Positions 45,962 to 53,818 of a stretch of 64,000 bases of DNA are shown piece by piece (the first letter of the stretch is position 1; the number at the start of each line of letters is the position of its first letter). Where the stretch lies: positions 62,001-126,000 of the forward strand of contig PBIN01000015.1 in the NCBI GenBank assembly GCA_002720855.1. Reading direction: 5' to 3'. Source of the DNA: Rhodospirillaceae bacterium (lineage in GTDB: Bacteria > Pseudomonadota > Alphaproteobacteria > MPNO01 > UBA2964). The notes below the pieces were generated by a model. It did not search any database. It saw only the letters and a program-made list of their open reading frames with translations, and had not been told where the DNA came from. Both the position numbers and the translations under genes were made by a program.

Positions 45962-48244
45962 CTACGACTTGTTAAAAATTTCTTTTAAACGCTGTGGCGT
46001 TACCGGCAATTGCGTAATTGCCCCGGGAATCCCAATTGCCTGATCTATAGCTCCTGCGATGGCCGCGCCGACGCCATTGATACCGCCCTCGCCGCCGCCC
46101 TTTAGTCCGAGCAAGTTATGCGGGCTCGGCGCATCTTCCGTAATTAAGCATTCAACCGTCGGTGCGCGATCCAGCGTTGGCATCAAATAATCGGCAAAGG
46201 TAACAGCCATTGGTTCGCCCTCTTCGCTATAGACGAACTCCTCATAGAGAGCGCCGCCAATTCCCTGCACACAGCCACCGACCAATTGTCCTTCGAGCAG
46301 CATTTCATTGACCATGCAACCGACGTCATAGGCCACCATAAAACGCTCGACGTCAATCCGACCTGTTTCGGGATCCACTTTGACGACTGCGAAATGTATC
46401 CCGTATGGAAAGGCTGATTCGCTCGTCTTGTGAAAATCCTCAGCATTGAGGCCGCCTTCGGTACGCCGGGAAATTTCCGCGAGCGAAATCGACGGGCCAG
46501 CGGGATTGTCTGCGACAACTACCGTACCATCGACAATTTCAAGCTTGTCGGCGGGCATTTGCAGCATTTCGGATGCAAGTTCAAGAGCCTTCTTTCGCAA
46601 AGTCAGCGCTGTCACATTCACGGCACTGCCCGTCATTACGGTTGCACGGGCTGCGTGGGCACCAATTCCGTAGGGAATGAGATTGGTCTGGCCGTGAATT
46701 ACCGTGATGCGGTTATAGTCTGCGCCCAATGCATGCGCACAAATTTGTCCCATGGTGGTCTCGAACCCCTGTCCGAGCGATGCTCCACCGGTGAGAACCT
46801 CAACATCACCATTCTCATCGACTGAAATCCGGGCGCCATCAGACGGGCCCTTACCACTTTCCTCTACGAAGATACCGATGCCCGACCCAACCATCTCGCC
46901 GTTTGCCCGGCGTTTCTCGAGATCGCTTTCAAGTTCGTCCCATTTCAGCCACTCGAGCGCCTTTTCGAGCAAAGCCGGATAATCTCCGGTATCGATTTCG
47001 AGATCTTCGACCCCCGCTTCATCAAACTTGATCGAAAACGGCATGTCGTTCGCCGTAATTAAATTGCGGCGTCTAATATCGATGCGATCAATTCCGAGCT
47101 TGACCGATAACGCATCCATCAACCTTTCACGTACGAATGTGCTTTCGAACCGGCCCGGCGCCCTGTAGGTCGCAGCGGGTGTTTTATTGGTCAGGCGCAA
47201 ATGGCATAGCGCACGATACGCCGGCACCTTATAAGCGCCCGTCAACATACACATCGTTCGGTTGGGGACATTCGCACCGTGTGTGCGAATATAACCGCCC
47301 TGATCGTGGAAGAATTCATCTTCCATGCCCAGGATCATTCCGTCACTATCGACAGCGATCTTCACCATATGGCGCTGATTGCGGCCCTGATTGGCGGCCA
47401 TCATGTGTTCCTGGCGGTCCTCTATCCACTTCACGGTCCGGCCTAGGCGCATTGATGCAACGAGTACCAATACATCTTCGGGATAAAGCTCGCCGCGTAT
47501 CCCAAACCCGCCACCGGTATGACCTTCATGAAGCTCTATCTTGTCCTCGTCCCGCTCTAACATGCGGACAAGCGTATCGCGATTTCGATGCGGAACCTTG
47601 GCGGCACCATAAAGTTTCAAAATGTCGTTTTCGGAATCGTAGACACCGATCGCGCCACGCGTTTCCATCGGCACACCGGAATGACGCCCCGTCCTTAGGT
47701 CGAGCTCAATAACCGTGTGCGCTGCTGCAAATGCCGCGTCAACATCCCCATAGGTGTGTGTGAGAAGACCAGCTTCCGAGCTTAACCCATCGTCAAACTC
47801 GCCTGGCACTTCGTCTGCCGATGAAATTACCCGCAACGGTTCGGCATCGATCATTACAAGTTCGGCGGCATCTTCAGCAATATATGCGTCTTCAGCAAAG
47901 ATCGCGACGACGGGATCACCGACATAGCGAACGCGGTCTGTCGCCAATACATTCTGACGAAACGGCTTAAGTTCCTCAGACGATTTATCGGCTCGAAAAT
48001 CGATCGGCGGCAGATCGGATATATCGTCGCTCGTCCAGATCGCTACAACGCCGGGTACCGCAGACGCCTCTGCAGTATCAATTGAATTTATCTTGGCATG
48101 CGCGTACGGACTGCGGACAATCCGCATATGCAGCTGATTGGGAAAATTTATGTCGGCTGCATATCGCCCTCGCCCACTAATCAGAGGTGGATCCTCAAGC
48201 CTTTGAAGCCGTTGACCGAGCAGGGCTTTTTTCTGCGTTGCCAT
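45962..48244 (-). CDS. molybdopterin-binding large subunit, CoxL family (orphan, paralogue of 37351-39669)
   Basis: The protein has 760 residues. Marks are RLEDPPLISGRGRYAADINF, EGHTGGGFGIRGELYPEDVL, TYRAPGRFESTFVRERLMDA and active-site Glu in GLKGGGEGGINGVGAAIAG. It is very like the large subunit at 37351-39669 along its length, including the LHMRIVRSPYAHAKI block. It lacks adjacent FAD and 2Fe-2S genes, so partners must be shared. It opens a minus-strand run with the decarboxylase-like gene and the second M-S-L set; a dienelactone-hydrolase-like gene starts on the other strand 135 bases away. Confidence 0.92.
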   Translation of the reverse strand: MATQKKALLGQRLQRLEDPPLISGRGRYAADINFPNQLHMRIVRSPYAHAKINSIDTAEASAVPGVVAIWTSDDISDLPPIDFRADKSSEELKPFRQNVLATDRVRYVGDPVVAIFAEDAYIAEDAAELVMIDAEPLRVISSADEVPGEFDDGLSSEAGLLTHTYGDVDAAFAAAHTVIELDLRTGRHSGVPMETRGAIGVYDSENDILKLYGAAKVPHRNRDTLVRMLERDEDKIELHEGHTGGGFGIRGELYPEDVLVLVASMRLGRTVKWIEDRQEHMMAANQGRNQRHMVKIAVDSDGMILGMEDEFFHDQGGYIRTHGANVPNRTMCMLTGAYKVPAYRALCHLRLTNKTPAATYRAPGRFESTFVRERLMDALSVKLGIDRIDIRRRNLITANDMPFSIKFDEAGVEDLEIDTGDYPALLEKALEWLKWDELESDLEKRRANGEMVGSGIGIFVEESGKGPSDGARISVDENGDVEVLTGGASLGQGFETTMGQICAHALGADYNRITVIHGQTNLIPYGIGAHAARATVMTGSAVNVTALTLRKKALELASEMLQMPADKLEIVDGTVVVADNPAGPSISLAEISRRTEGGLNAEDFHKTSESAFPYGIHFAVVKVDPETGRIDVERFMVAYDVGCMVNEMLLEGQLVGGCVQGIGGALYEEFVYSEEGEPMAVTFADYLMPTLDRAPTVECLITEDAPSPHNLLGLKGGGEGGINGVGAAIAGAIDQAIGIPGAITQLPVTPQRLKEIFNKS

Positions 48245-48379
48245 AGGTAGTTGATAGCGAATTTCTTCGCTATTGGCAAAGTGGTGAAGCGTATCAAAAC
48301 AGGCAGGCGCCCTTGACTATCGTGGCGCTTGGCCGTTGGCTACGCTTAACAAAGAAAAATGCATCTGGGAGAAACGATT

Positions 48380-49186
48380 ATGGCCGAGATTACGACCAAA
48401 AATATCACCTGCGAGACCGGATTGCCGGCCTTTATTGCGATCCCTGCCGATACGTCGAGACCCCTACCCGCAATCGTGATTATGCATGAGCGCTACGGGC
48501 TCGTGCAGCACACGCTGGACCTCGCCACACGGTTCGCTCAGGAAGGATTCGTTTGCATTGCGCCGGACTGTTTCTTCAGGCACCCCGATCAGGATGCATT
48601 GCATGCGGGCGATGCCCGTTATGACATCACTGACGATGAAGCGGCGGAACATCTTGGCACTGCGATTGATGTGCTCGAAGGAATGGCTGAAGTCGACAAT
48701 GACTGCATTGCCGTTAAGGGCGTATGCCAGACCGGACGCCATCCCTTGATCATCGCAGCCCGCCGCAAAGTTGCGGCAGCTTTGGTCTGGTATGGCGCGG
48801 CACAGGATCGAGAATGGGAAACCAACGATCTCTATCACGAACCTTTAGCGGACGTTATTGCCAAGGTCGATTGCCCCGTCTTGGGTATGTTTGGCGAGGC
48901 GGATCACATGATTTCGCTCACCCATGTCAGGCGCTTCCGCAATTGTCTCGAAGAAAAGGGCAAAAGCCATTCGGTCCATGTTTTTCCGGGCGCACCCCAT
49001 GGCTGGCTCAACGATACCATGCCGGGCCGTTATCGCCGTGATCAGGCGGAAGCCGCCTGGAAAGTGCAAAAAGACTTTTTGCAGGAAGTGCTATCGCCTG
49101 CATATGACCGTACAGCCATCATGTCGCGTTTTGACTGTGTCAGCAGCAAGGACTACGACTTCAGCAAAAATGTCCGTCAGGAATAG
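48380..49186 (+). CDS. dienelactone hydrolase family protein
   Basis: The protein has 268 residues. ATG 48380 follows GGGAGAAACG and is preferred over ATG 48359. Alpha/beta hydrolase fold: IVIMHERYGLVQHTLD carries the typical Glu, VKGVCQTGRHPL the nucleophile Cys, FGEADHMIS the acid and GAPHGWLND the His. Dienelactone hydrolases open lactones formed in chlorocatechol breakdown. The nucleophile elbow is GVCQTG instead of the usual G-x-C-x-G-G, so the substrate may differ. It is divergent from the CoxL gene. Confidence 0.88.
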   Translation: MAEITTKNITCETGLPAFIAIPADTSRPLPAIVIMHERYGLVQHTLDLATRFAQEGFVCIAPDCFFRHPDQDALHAGDARYDITDDEAAEHLGTAIDVLEGMAEVDNDCIAVKGVCQTGRHPLIIAARRKVAAALVWYGAAQDREWETNDLYHEPLADVIAKVDCPVLGMFGEADHMISLTHVRRFRNCLEEKGKSHSVHVFPGAPHGWLNDTMPGRYRRDQAEAAWKVQKDFLQEVLSPAYDRTAIMSRFDCVSSKDYDFSKNVRQE

Positions 49187-49214
49187 GGATAATTTGATTT
49201 AGCTGAACCGACCG

Positions 49215-50399
49215 CTACACCCGGTGGCCACTGGGCGGCAGCCCCATCAATACCTGACCGACCGGCTCATAGTTCGAGACATGCGACTGGCCCTGCGCCA
49301 GGACAGTGTGAATATCGCGGAACCGCCGTTCAAACGGATTAACCTCGAAGATCGCGTTAGTACCGCAGGCCTGGAATACAAAGTTGGCAGCCTCCTGAGC
49401 CTGGTTCATCGCATAGGTAATCGCCAGACGGAGACGCGCCCGCACATCGTAGGATGGCGGCTCGCCGGAACACTGTGCCTCCCAATATTCTTCAATCATC
49501 TCAACGAGGAACGCTCGGCTTGACCGTAATTTTGCCTCGTTGATCGAGACCTGCGACTGAATGACGGCATTTTCCCGCAAGACGGTTGTCATGCCGCCGC
49601 CAACCTTGGTGACAGCCAGTTCCTTGAAATCCTCCATCATAGTGCGGGCAATACCCAATGCCAGACCCGAAAACATGATGCCATAGCCGGTCAGCAACGG
49701 AATATTATAGAGCGGGCCTGGTTCGACACGATCCGGCTGGCTATCACGCCAGGTGGTATATTCTTCCGGCACAAACAGATCTTCGACTTTATAGTTGTCA
49801 CTACCGGTGCCTTTGAGCCCGATCACCTGCCACACATCGATTAACTCAGCACTCGATTTGGGGAACAGCATCGTCCGCATAATGGGTTTGCCATCATCGT
49901 CCTTAAGATGGTTTCCCTCTTCATCACAAACCCGGCTGTGACCGCCAAGCCATGTCGCGTTGCGGCTACCGCTGCCAAAACGCCATTCACCGGTAACCCT
50001 ATAGCCGCCATCAACAGGCACTGCCGTTGCTTTTGCAGGGGGGCCCCAAGCCAAAACCGCATCGCGAGGACCAAAGATATCCTTGCAAACCTCGTGAGAT
50101 ACGTATCCCGAACCCCAGGTGCACCCCGTTCCCTGCCCGACGCACCAAGCCGTGCTCGCATCCGCCTTCGCGACAGCTTCAACAGTTTGCATGAGCGTCA
50201 AAGGATCAGCCTCGCCACCGCCAATCGAGCGCGGCAAAGCCATCCGAAACAACTCAGCATCATGGAGCGCTTCCATAACCTCAGCGGTGACCTTACCCTG
50301 CGCTTCGGTTTCATCCGCCGCGCCGGCAATCATGTCCTGCAAGCCACACGCACGCTCAACCCAATCAATATCGTTCGTATTCGTTACGATCTGATCCAT
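49215..50399 (-). CDS. acyl-CoA dehydrogenase-fold flavoprotein, HsaA-like monooxygenase
   Basis: The protein has 394 residues. It has the acyl-CoA dehydrogenase fold without the catalytic Glu region of true dehydrogenases: ELFRMALPRSIGGGEADPLT, ASTAWCVGQGTG, GGYRVTGEWRFGSGSRNATW, WQVIGLKGTGSDNYKVED and ACGTNAIFEVNPFERRFRDI. This set is typical of the flavin-dependent monooxygenase group (HsaA, HpaH, DszC-like) that hydroxylates aromatics with reduced flavin. A flavin reductase gene is not seen. It lies 95 bases after a CMD-family gene and a selenoprotein redoxin gene on the same strand. Confidence 0.86.
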   Translation of the reverse strand: MDQIVTNTNDIDWVERACGLQDMIAGAADETEAQGKVTAEVMEALHDAELFRMALPRSIGGGEADPLTLMQTVEAVAKADASTAWCVGQGTGCTWGSGYVSHEVCKDIFGPRDAVLAWGPPAKATAVPVDGGYRVTGEWRFGSGSRNATWLGGHSRVCDEEGNHLKDDDGKPIMRTMLFPKSSAELIDVWQVIGLKGTGSDNYKVEDLFVPEEYTTWRDSQPDRVEPGPLYNIPLLTGYGIMFSGLALGIARTMMEDFKELAVTKVGGGMTTVLRENAVIQSQVSINEAKLRSSRAFLVEMIEEYWEAQCSGEPPSYDVRARLRLAITYAMNQAQEAANFVFQACGTNAIFEVNPFERRFRDIHTVLAQGQSHVSNYEPVGQVLMGLPPSGHRV

Positions 50400-50493
50400 G
50401 GAATTCCCTTGTTTGTAACGCGCCTCCCGGCGTGGTTCGTTCCGACGATCTTACAGAGGCGTGCGTCACCCCGCCACCCCGATGATGGAAACG

Positions 50494-51021
50494 CTATTTC
50501 TCGAGATCGATATCGAGGGCCTGAAAGATACGAGTGTGCATATTATAGGTACCGATCAATACCGTAAGACCCACGATGCCGGCCTCATCAAAATAGGCGG
50601 CGACCGCATCGTAAATCTCATCCGGGACTTGTATGTCGCGGGACATGCTGTCGGTATAAGCCAGAATCGCGCGATCTTTTTCGTCAAACAGGTCGCTGTT
50701 TTCCCAATCGCTGAGCGCATCGCATTCGGCAAGGGTTAGACCTTCAGCCTCAGCCAGCTCGGGAACATGCTGATTGATTACGTATTGGACGCGATTGAAA
50801 TAAGCGATGCGAATGATAACCAATTCGCGGATACGGCCATCCAGCCCAAGTTCCCACCGCACCATATTGAGATAATCAAACCAGCCTTTTGCGGCGGGTG
50901 GGTTGTGCAGCAGCATCTTATAAATATTTAAGAGCTTACCACGACGGCCTGCTTTTAGATTTTCGACAAACTCAGCGAGTTCCGGTTTGCCTTCCGCATC
51001 AACAAGAGAAACGCGCGCCAT
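50494..51021 (-). CDS. carboxymuconolactone decarboxylase (CMD) family protein
   Basis: The protein has 175 residues. The core MVRWELGLDGRIRELVIIRI then AYFNRVQYVINQHVPELA is the CMD helix pair. The Cys-x-x-Cys of AhpD-like peroxidases is absent (Tyr and Asn instead), so it should not be a peroxidase; the conserved His remains. It lies 47 bases after the redoxin selenoprotein gene on the same strand and is probably in one transcript with it. Confidence 0.85.
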   Translation of the reverse strand: MARVSLVDAEGKPELAEFVENLKAGRRGKLLNIYKMLLHNPPAAKGWFDYLNMVRWELGLDGRIRELVIIRIAYFNRVQYVINQHVPELAEAEGLTLAECDALSDWENSDLFDEKDRAILAYTDSMSRDIQVPDEIYDAVAAYFDEAGIVGLTVLIGTYNMHTRIFQALDIDLEK

Positions 51022-51068
51022 GTGACCTCCAATTTCGGTTGCGGCCAGTCCGGCGCGCGTATTTCCCT

Positions 51069-51557
51069 TTACTTCTGCGCTGCTTCCGCTTTCCGTCGTT
51101 CGAAAAGCTGCACCAGCTTAATGACATCCGCAGCATCCATTCTGCCAAGAGGCCCGGCGCTATAGCTGGATGCGACGACTTTCCCATCGTCGCCCAGCAG
51201 AATTTCAGTGGGCTGGATAATGCTCCGCTGATCTTCCCACCAGGACCCAAGCTGATCTGCCTGGTCCTTGGTAACGCCTTGGCCAACGGGGAACGAAACA
51301 TCGTCAGCCACCTGTTGTGCCTCATCGCCCGTATCAACGCTGGCAGCAATTACCTTTATGCCTTCAGCTTCGAGCGTGGATTTTTCATTTTCAAAACCGA
51401 CCAACTGCCGGCGGCAGTATGGTCACCAGTGACCTCGATAGAAGAGGATCAACTGGTACTTAGCATCTGCCAGATCTGGCAGTGTTGCCGTGCCGCCGCC
51501 GACCAGATTAAGGGTCATCGCGGGGAAGGCATCACCGAGATTTAACTTTTCTGCCAT
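51069..51557 (-). CDS. redoxin-family selenoprotein with U-x-x-C active site
   Basis: Read from ATG 51557 through an in-frame TGA at 51423-51425 to TAA at 51069, the protein has 162 residues with selenocysteine at position 45. The site reads LFYRGHWUPYCRRQLVGFEN, exactly the peroxiredoxin/AhpC-TSA position where relatives have Cys. Without the Sec reading a gene from GTG or ATG after it would lose the first third of the thioredoxin fold. A perfect hairpin directly after the UGA is a bacterial-type SECIS. It would reduce peroxides or thiols. It faces a deiodinase-like selenoprotein gene and lies near selA, selB and selC. Confidence 0.93.
51401..51422 (-). promoter_or_regulatory. SECIS-like hairpin of the redoxin selenoprotein
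   Basis: Immediately after the UGA, the mRNA has CCA-U-ACUGCC-GCC-GGCAGU-UGG: six perfect pairs, then three more after a single-base bulge. Bacterial SECIS elements lie just downstream of the UGA and bind SelB. The hairpin lies within the coding sequence for the PYCRRQL residues. Confidence 0.8.
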
Positions 51558-51604
51558 GATTTCCTACTCCAGTTACAAACATCTTCATTGTCACCGGGCC
51601 AATC

Positions 51605-51641
51605 ACAATTGCAAGAGCGACAATTGCTGAAAGAGACAATT
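51605..51641. repeat. three ACAATT direct repeats between the two selenoprotein genes
   Basis: ACAATTGC at 51605 and 51620 and ACAATT at 51636 are spaced 15 and 16 bases in the 128-base divergent region between the two selenoprotein genes. Regular spacing may mark a regulator site or a promoter; the word is short and could recur by chance. Confidence 0.35.
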
Positions 51642-51685
51642 CGGCCTATTCTCAAATGAGAGGAAAATTACTGGGAGGAAAATCA

Positions 51686-52360
51686 ATGGATCCCCGTTTT
51701 GAGCAGTTCAAGGACTTGGACTGGAACACAATGAGCTTTCCAGAAAAGCGCGACGTCTGGCTACAGATTTCGGATATGAGCGCTGAAGAGTTCGACGCAA
51801 TGATGGCGGCGCAGAAGGCCCGGCAAGACCAGGTACCCAAGGTCGGCGACATGGCGCCAGATTTTGAATTGGAGCGACTCGACCGGACAAAAAAACGCAC
51901 CGGCGAGTATGTAAAACTCTCGGATTTAAGAGGAAAGTCGGTAGCGCTCTGTTTCGGCTCTTACACATGACCGCCATTTCGTGATCAGTCCGTGCGACTG
52001 AACGAAATTTACGAAGCAAACAAAGACAATATCGAGTTCTTCCTGATCTATGTATGTGAAGCACACCCTTCTGACGGCTGGCAAACGCTGCAAAATCTCG
52101 AAACCGAGATTTTCTTTAAGACACCGACGACTCCGGACGAACGTGCTGAGATTGGCAATGCCTGTCAGATCGGGCTTGATCTCAAATATCCCATGCTCAT
52201 CGACAATATGGATGATGAGGTGGAGAACAAATATGTCGCCGCCCCCATCCGGCTGTTTGTCATCGATCCTGACGGCAAGATTACCTACGCTGGCAAAGAG
52301 GGCCCTCATCTGTTTGATCCCGATGGCTGGGAAGAAGCCATTAAGGAGCAAACCGCCTAA
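51686..52360 (+). CDS. iodothyronine deiodinase-like selenoprotein
   Basis: Read from ATG 51686 (GGGAGGAA five bases upstream) through TGA 51968-51970 to TAA 52360, the protein has 224 residues with selenocysteine at 95. The thioredoxin-fold motif ALCFGSYTUPPFRDQ and, 30 residues later, FLIYVCEAHPSDGWQ match vertebrate deiodinases (FGSCTUPPF and EAHPSDGW). PDFELERLD begins the fold. No signal peptide or membrane anchor is present, unlike the animal enzymes, so it is cytoplasmic. It could reduce organic halides, thiols or peroxides; activity is unknown. A SECIS-like hairpin follows the UGA, and selA starts 34 bases after its stop. Confidence 0.94.
51978..52006 (+). promoter_or_regulatory. SECIS-like hairpin of the deiodinase-like gene
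   Basis: Seven bases after the UGA the mRNA forms UUCGU (51978-51982) with ACGAA (52002-52006), an internal loop, AGUC (51987-51990) with GACU (51996-51999), and a five-base loop CGUGC. The loop lies about 22 bases from the UGA, within the distance seen for bacterial SECIS elements. Confidence 0.65.
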
Positions 52361-52393
52361 AGCTTTCCATAATCTATGCCGGTGGGGTTTGGT

Positions 52394-53818
52394 ATGACCG
52401 ACACCACCGGCATTCTTCTCTCTTCCATACCCTCGGTCGATAAACTTCTCCGCACAGCTGAAGCGGAAACTCTTATTGATGCATTTGGCCGCCAGCCGGT
52501 AACCGACGCTGTGCGCAGTGACCTCGCACACCTTCGGCAATCTATTGCAAAGAATAGCGGCGTTACTGAGAAACAGATTTCGGGTGACAGCATCCTTGCA
52601 CGTGTTACAGCCACGCTGGAATCCAACATTACCCCCTCACTGAGACCCGTATTCAACCTCACGGGCACAGTCCTGCACACCAACCTCGGACGGGCACCAC
52701 TACCAGAAGAGGCCGTTGAAGCGATCGCCGCCGTATCACGCGGTGCCAGCAATCTCGAATATAATCTGGAGACCGGGCGGCGCGGCGACCGTGACGTTCA
52801 CCTGGAGGAAAAATTTGCCCAACTTATCGGTGCGGAGGCGGTCACCATCGTTAACAACAACGCTGCTGCCGTGCTTCTAATCCTCAATGCTTTGGCGCTC
52901 CGCAAAGAGGTCATTGTTTCGCGGGGCGAGCTAATCGAGATTGGCGGTGCCTTTCGCATTCCCGATATCATGTCCCGTGCTGGTGCCAAGCTTCGCGAAG
53001 TCGGTACTACAAACAGAACCCACGCCAGGGATTTTGAAGAAGCGATCAGTTCCAGGACTGCTTTGTTGATGAAAGTCCACACCAGCAACTATGAGGTTCA
53101 AGGATTTACAGCTGCGGTATCGGAAACTGAGTTGGCCGAAATCGCCCACAAAAACGATCTGCCCTTCGTGATCGATCTCGGCAGTGGGACCATGACTGAT
53201 TTAGAGCAGTTCGGATTACCCCACGAACCGACCGCGCAGGAAGCCCTCGCCGCCGGTGCGGATTTGGTAAGCTTTAGCGGCGATAAACTTCTCGGCGGAC
53301 CCCAGGCGGGGATCATAGCCGGACGCGCTGACCTCATCGCGAAAATCAAAAAGAATCCGATGAAGCGCGCTATGCGCTGCGACAAGATGACGATCGCAGC
53401 GCTTGAAACCATCCTTCGGCTTTACGCCGATCCTGACAGGCTTGCCGAGCGCATACCAGCCCTGCGCTTGCTGGCTCGAAAGCGGTACAGCATCAAAGAA
53501 ACAGCGAAGCGAATTGAAACCGTATTGGCAGCCGCTCTGGGCGAAAAATTCGAAGTGCTACAACAAGACTGCCAAAGCCAGATCGGTAGCGGCTCTCTTC
53601 CAACCGAGCGCCTCGACAGTATCGCGCTGGTTGTTCGTCCAACCGCTGCGAAAGGTATCGGAACCGCGTTAAAGCGGCTCGCCACAGCTTTCCGTCGATT
53701 GCCTGTCCCTGTAATCGGACGGATACAGGATGATGCACTTTGGTTGGATTTACGGTGCCTTGAATCCGAAATTGAAGATGCTTTTTCCGGCCAGTTAAAA
53801 AACCTCGCCATAAAATGA
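52394..53818 (+). CDS. selA: L-seryl-tRNA(Sec) selenium transferase SelA
   Basis: The protein has 474 residues from ATG 52394 (GGTGGGG upstream); ATG 52376 would add six residues. SelA turns Ser-tRNA(Sec) into selenocysteyl-tRNA with selenophosphate. Visible: VDKLLRTAEAETLIDAFGRQ at the N-terminus that binds tRNA, NLTGTVLHTNLGRAPLPEEA, SNLEYNLETGRRGDRD and VTIVNNNAAAVLLILNALA, and the PLP lysine in FSGDKLLGGPQAG (Lys298). It overlaps selB by four bases (ATGA). The island also contains two Sec-protein genes and selC. Confidence 0.96.
   Translation: MTDTTGILLSSIPSVDKLLRTAEAETLIDAFGRQPVTDAVRSDLAHLRQSIAKNSGVTEKQISGDSILARVTATLESNITPSLRPVFNLTGTVLHTNLGRAPLPEEAVEAIAAVSRGASNLEYNLETGRRGDRDVHLEEKFAQLIGAEAVTIVNNNAAAVLLILNALALRKEVIVSRGELIEIGGAFRIPDIMSRAGAKLREVGTTNRTHARDFEEAISSRTALLMKVHTSNYEVQGFTAAVSETELAEIAHKNDLPFVIDLGSGTMTDLEQFGLPHEPTAQEALAAGADLVSFSGDKLLGGPQAGIIAGRADLIAKIKKNPMKRAMRCDKMTIAALETILRLYADPDRLAERIPALRLLARKRYSIKETAKRIETVLAAALGEKFEVLQQDCQSQIGSGSLPTERLDSIALVVRPTAAKGIGTALKRLATAFRRLPVPVIGRIQDDALWLDLRCLESEIEDAFSGQLKNLAIK

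Noticed and set aside
47137-47712. Open frame of 191 codons on + within the CoxL-type gene
   Set aside because: Shadow of the well-supported large subunit on -; rich in Arg, Pro and Ser as expected for an antisense reading.
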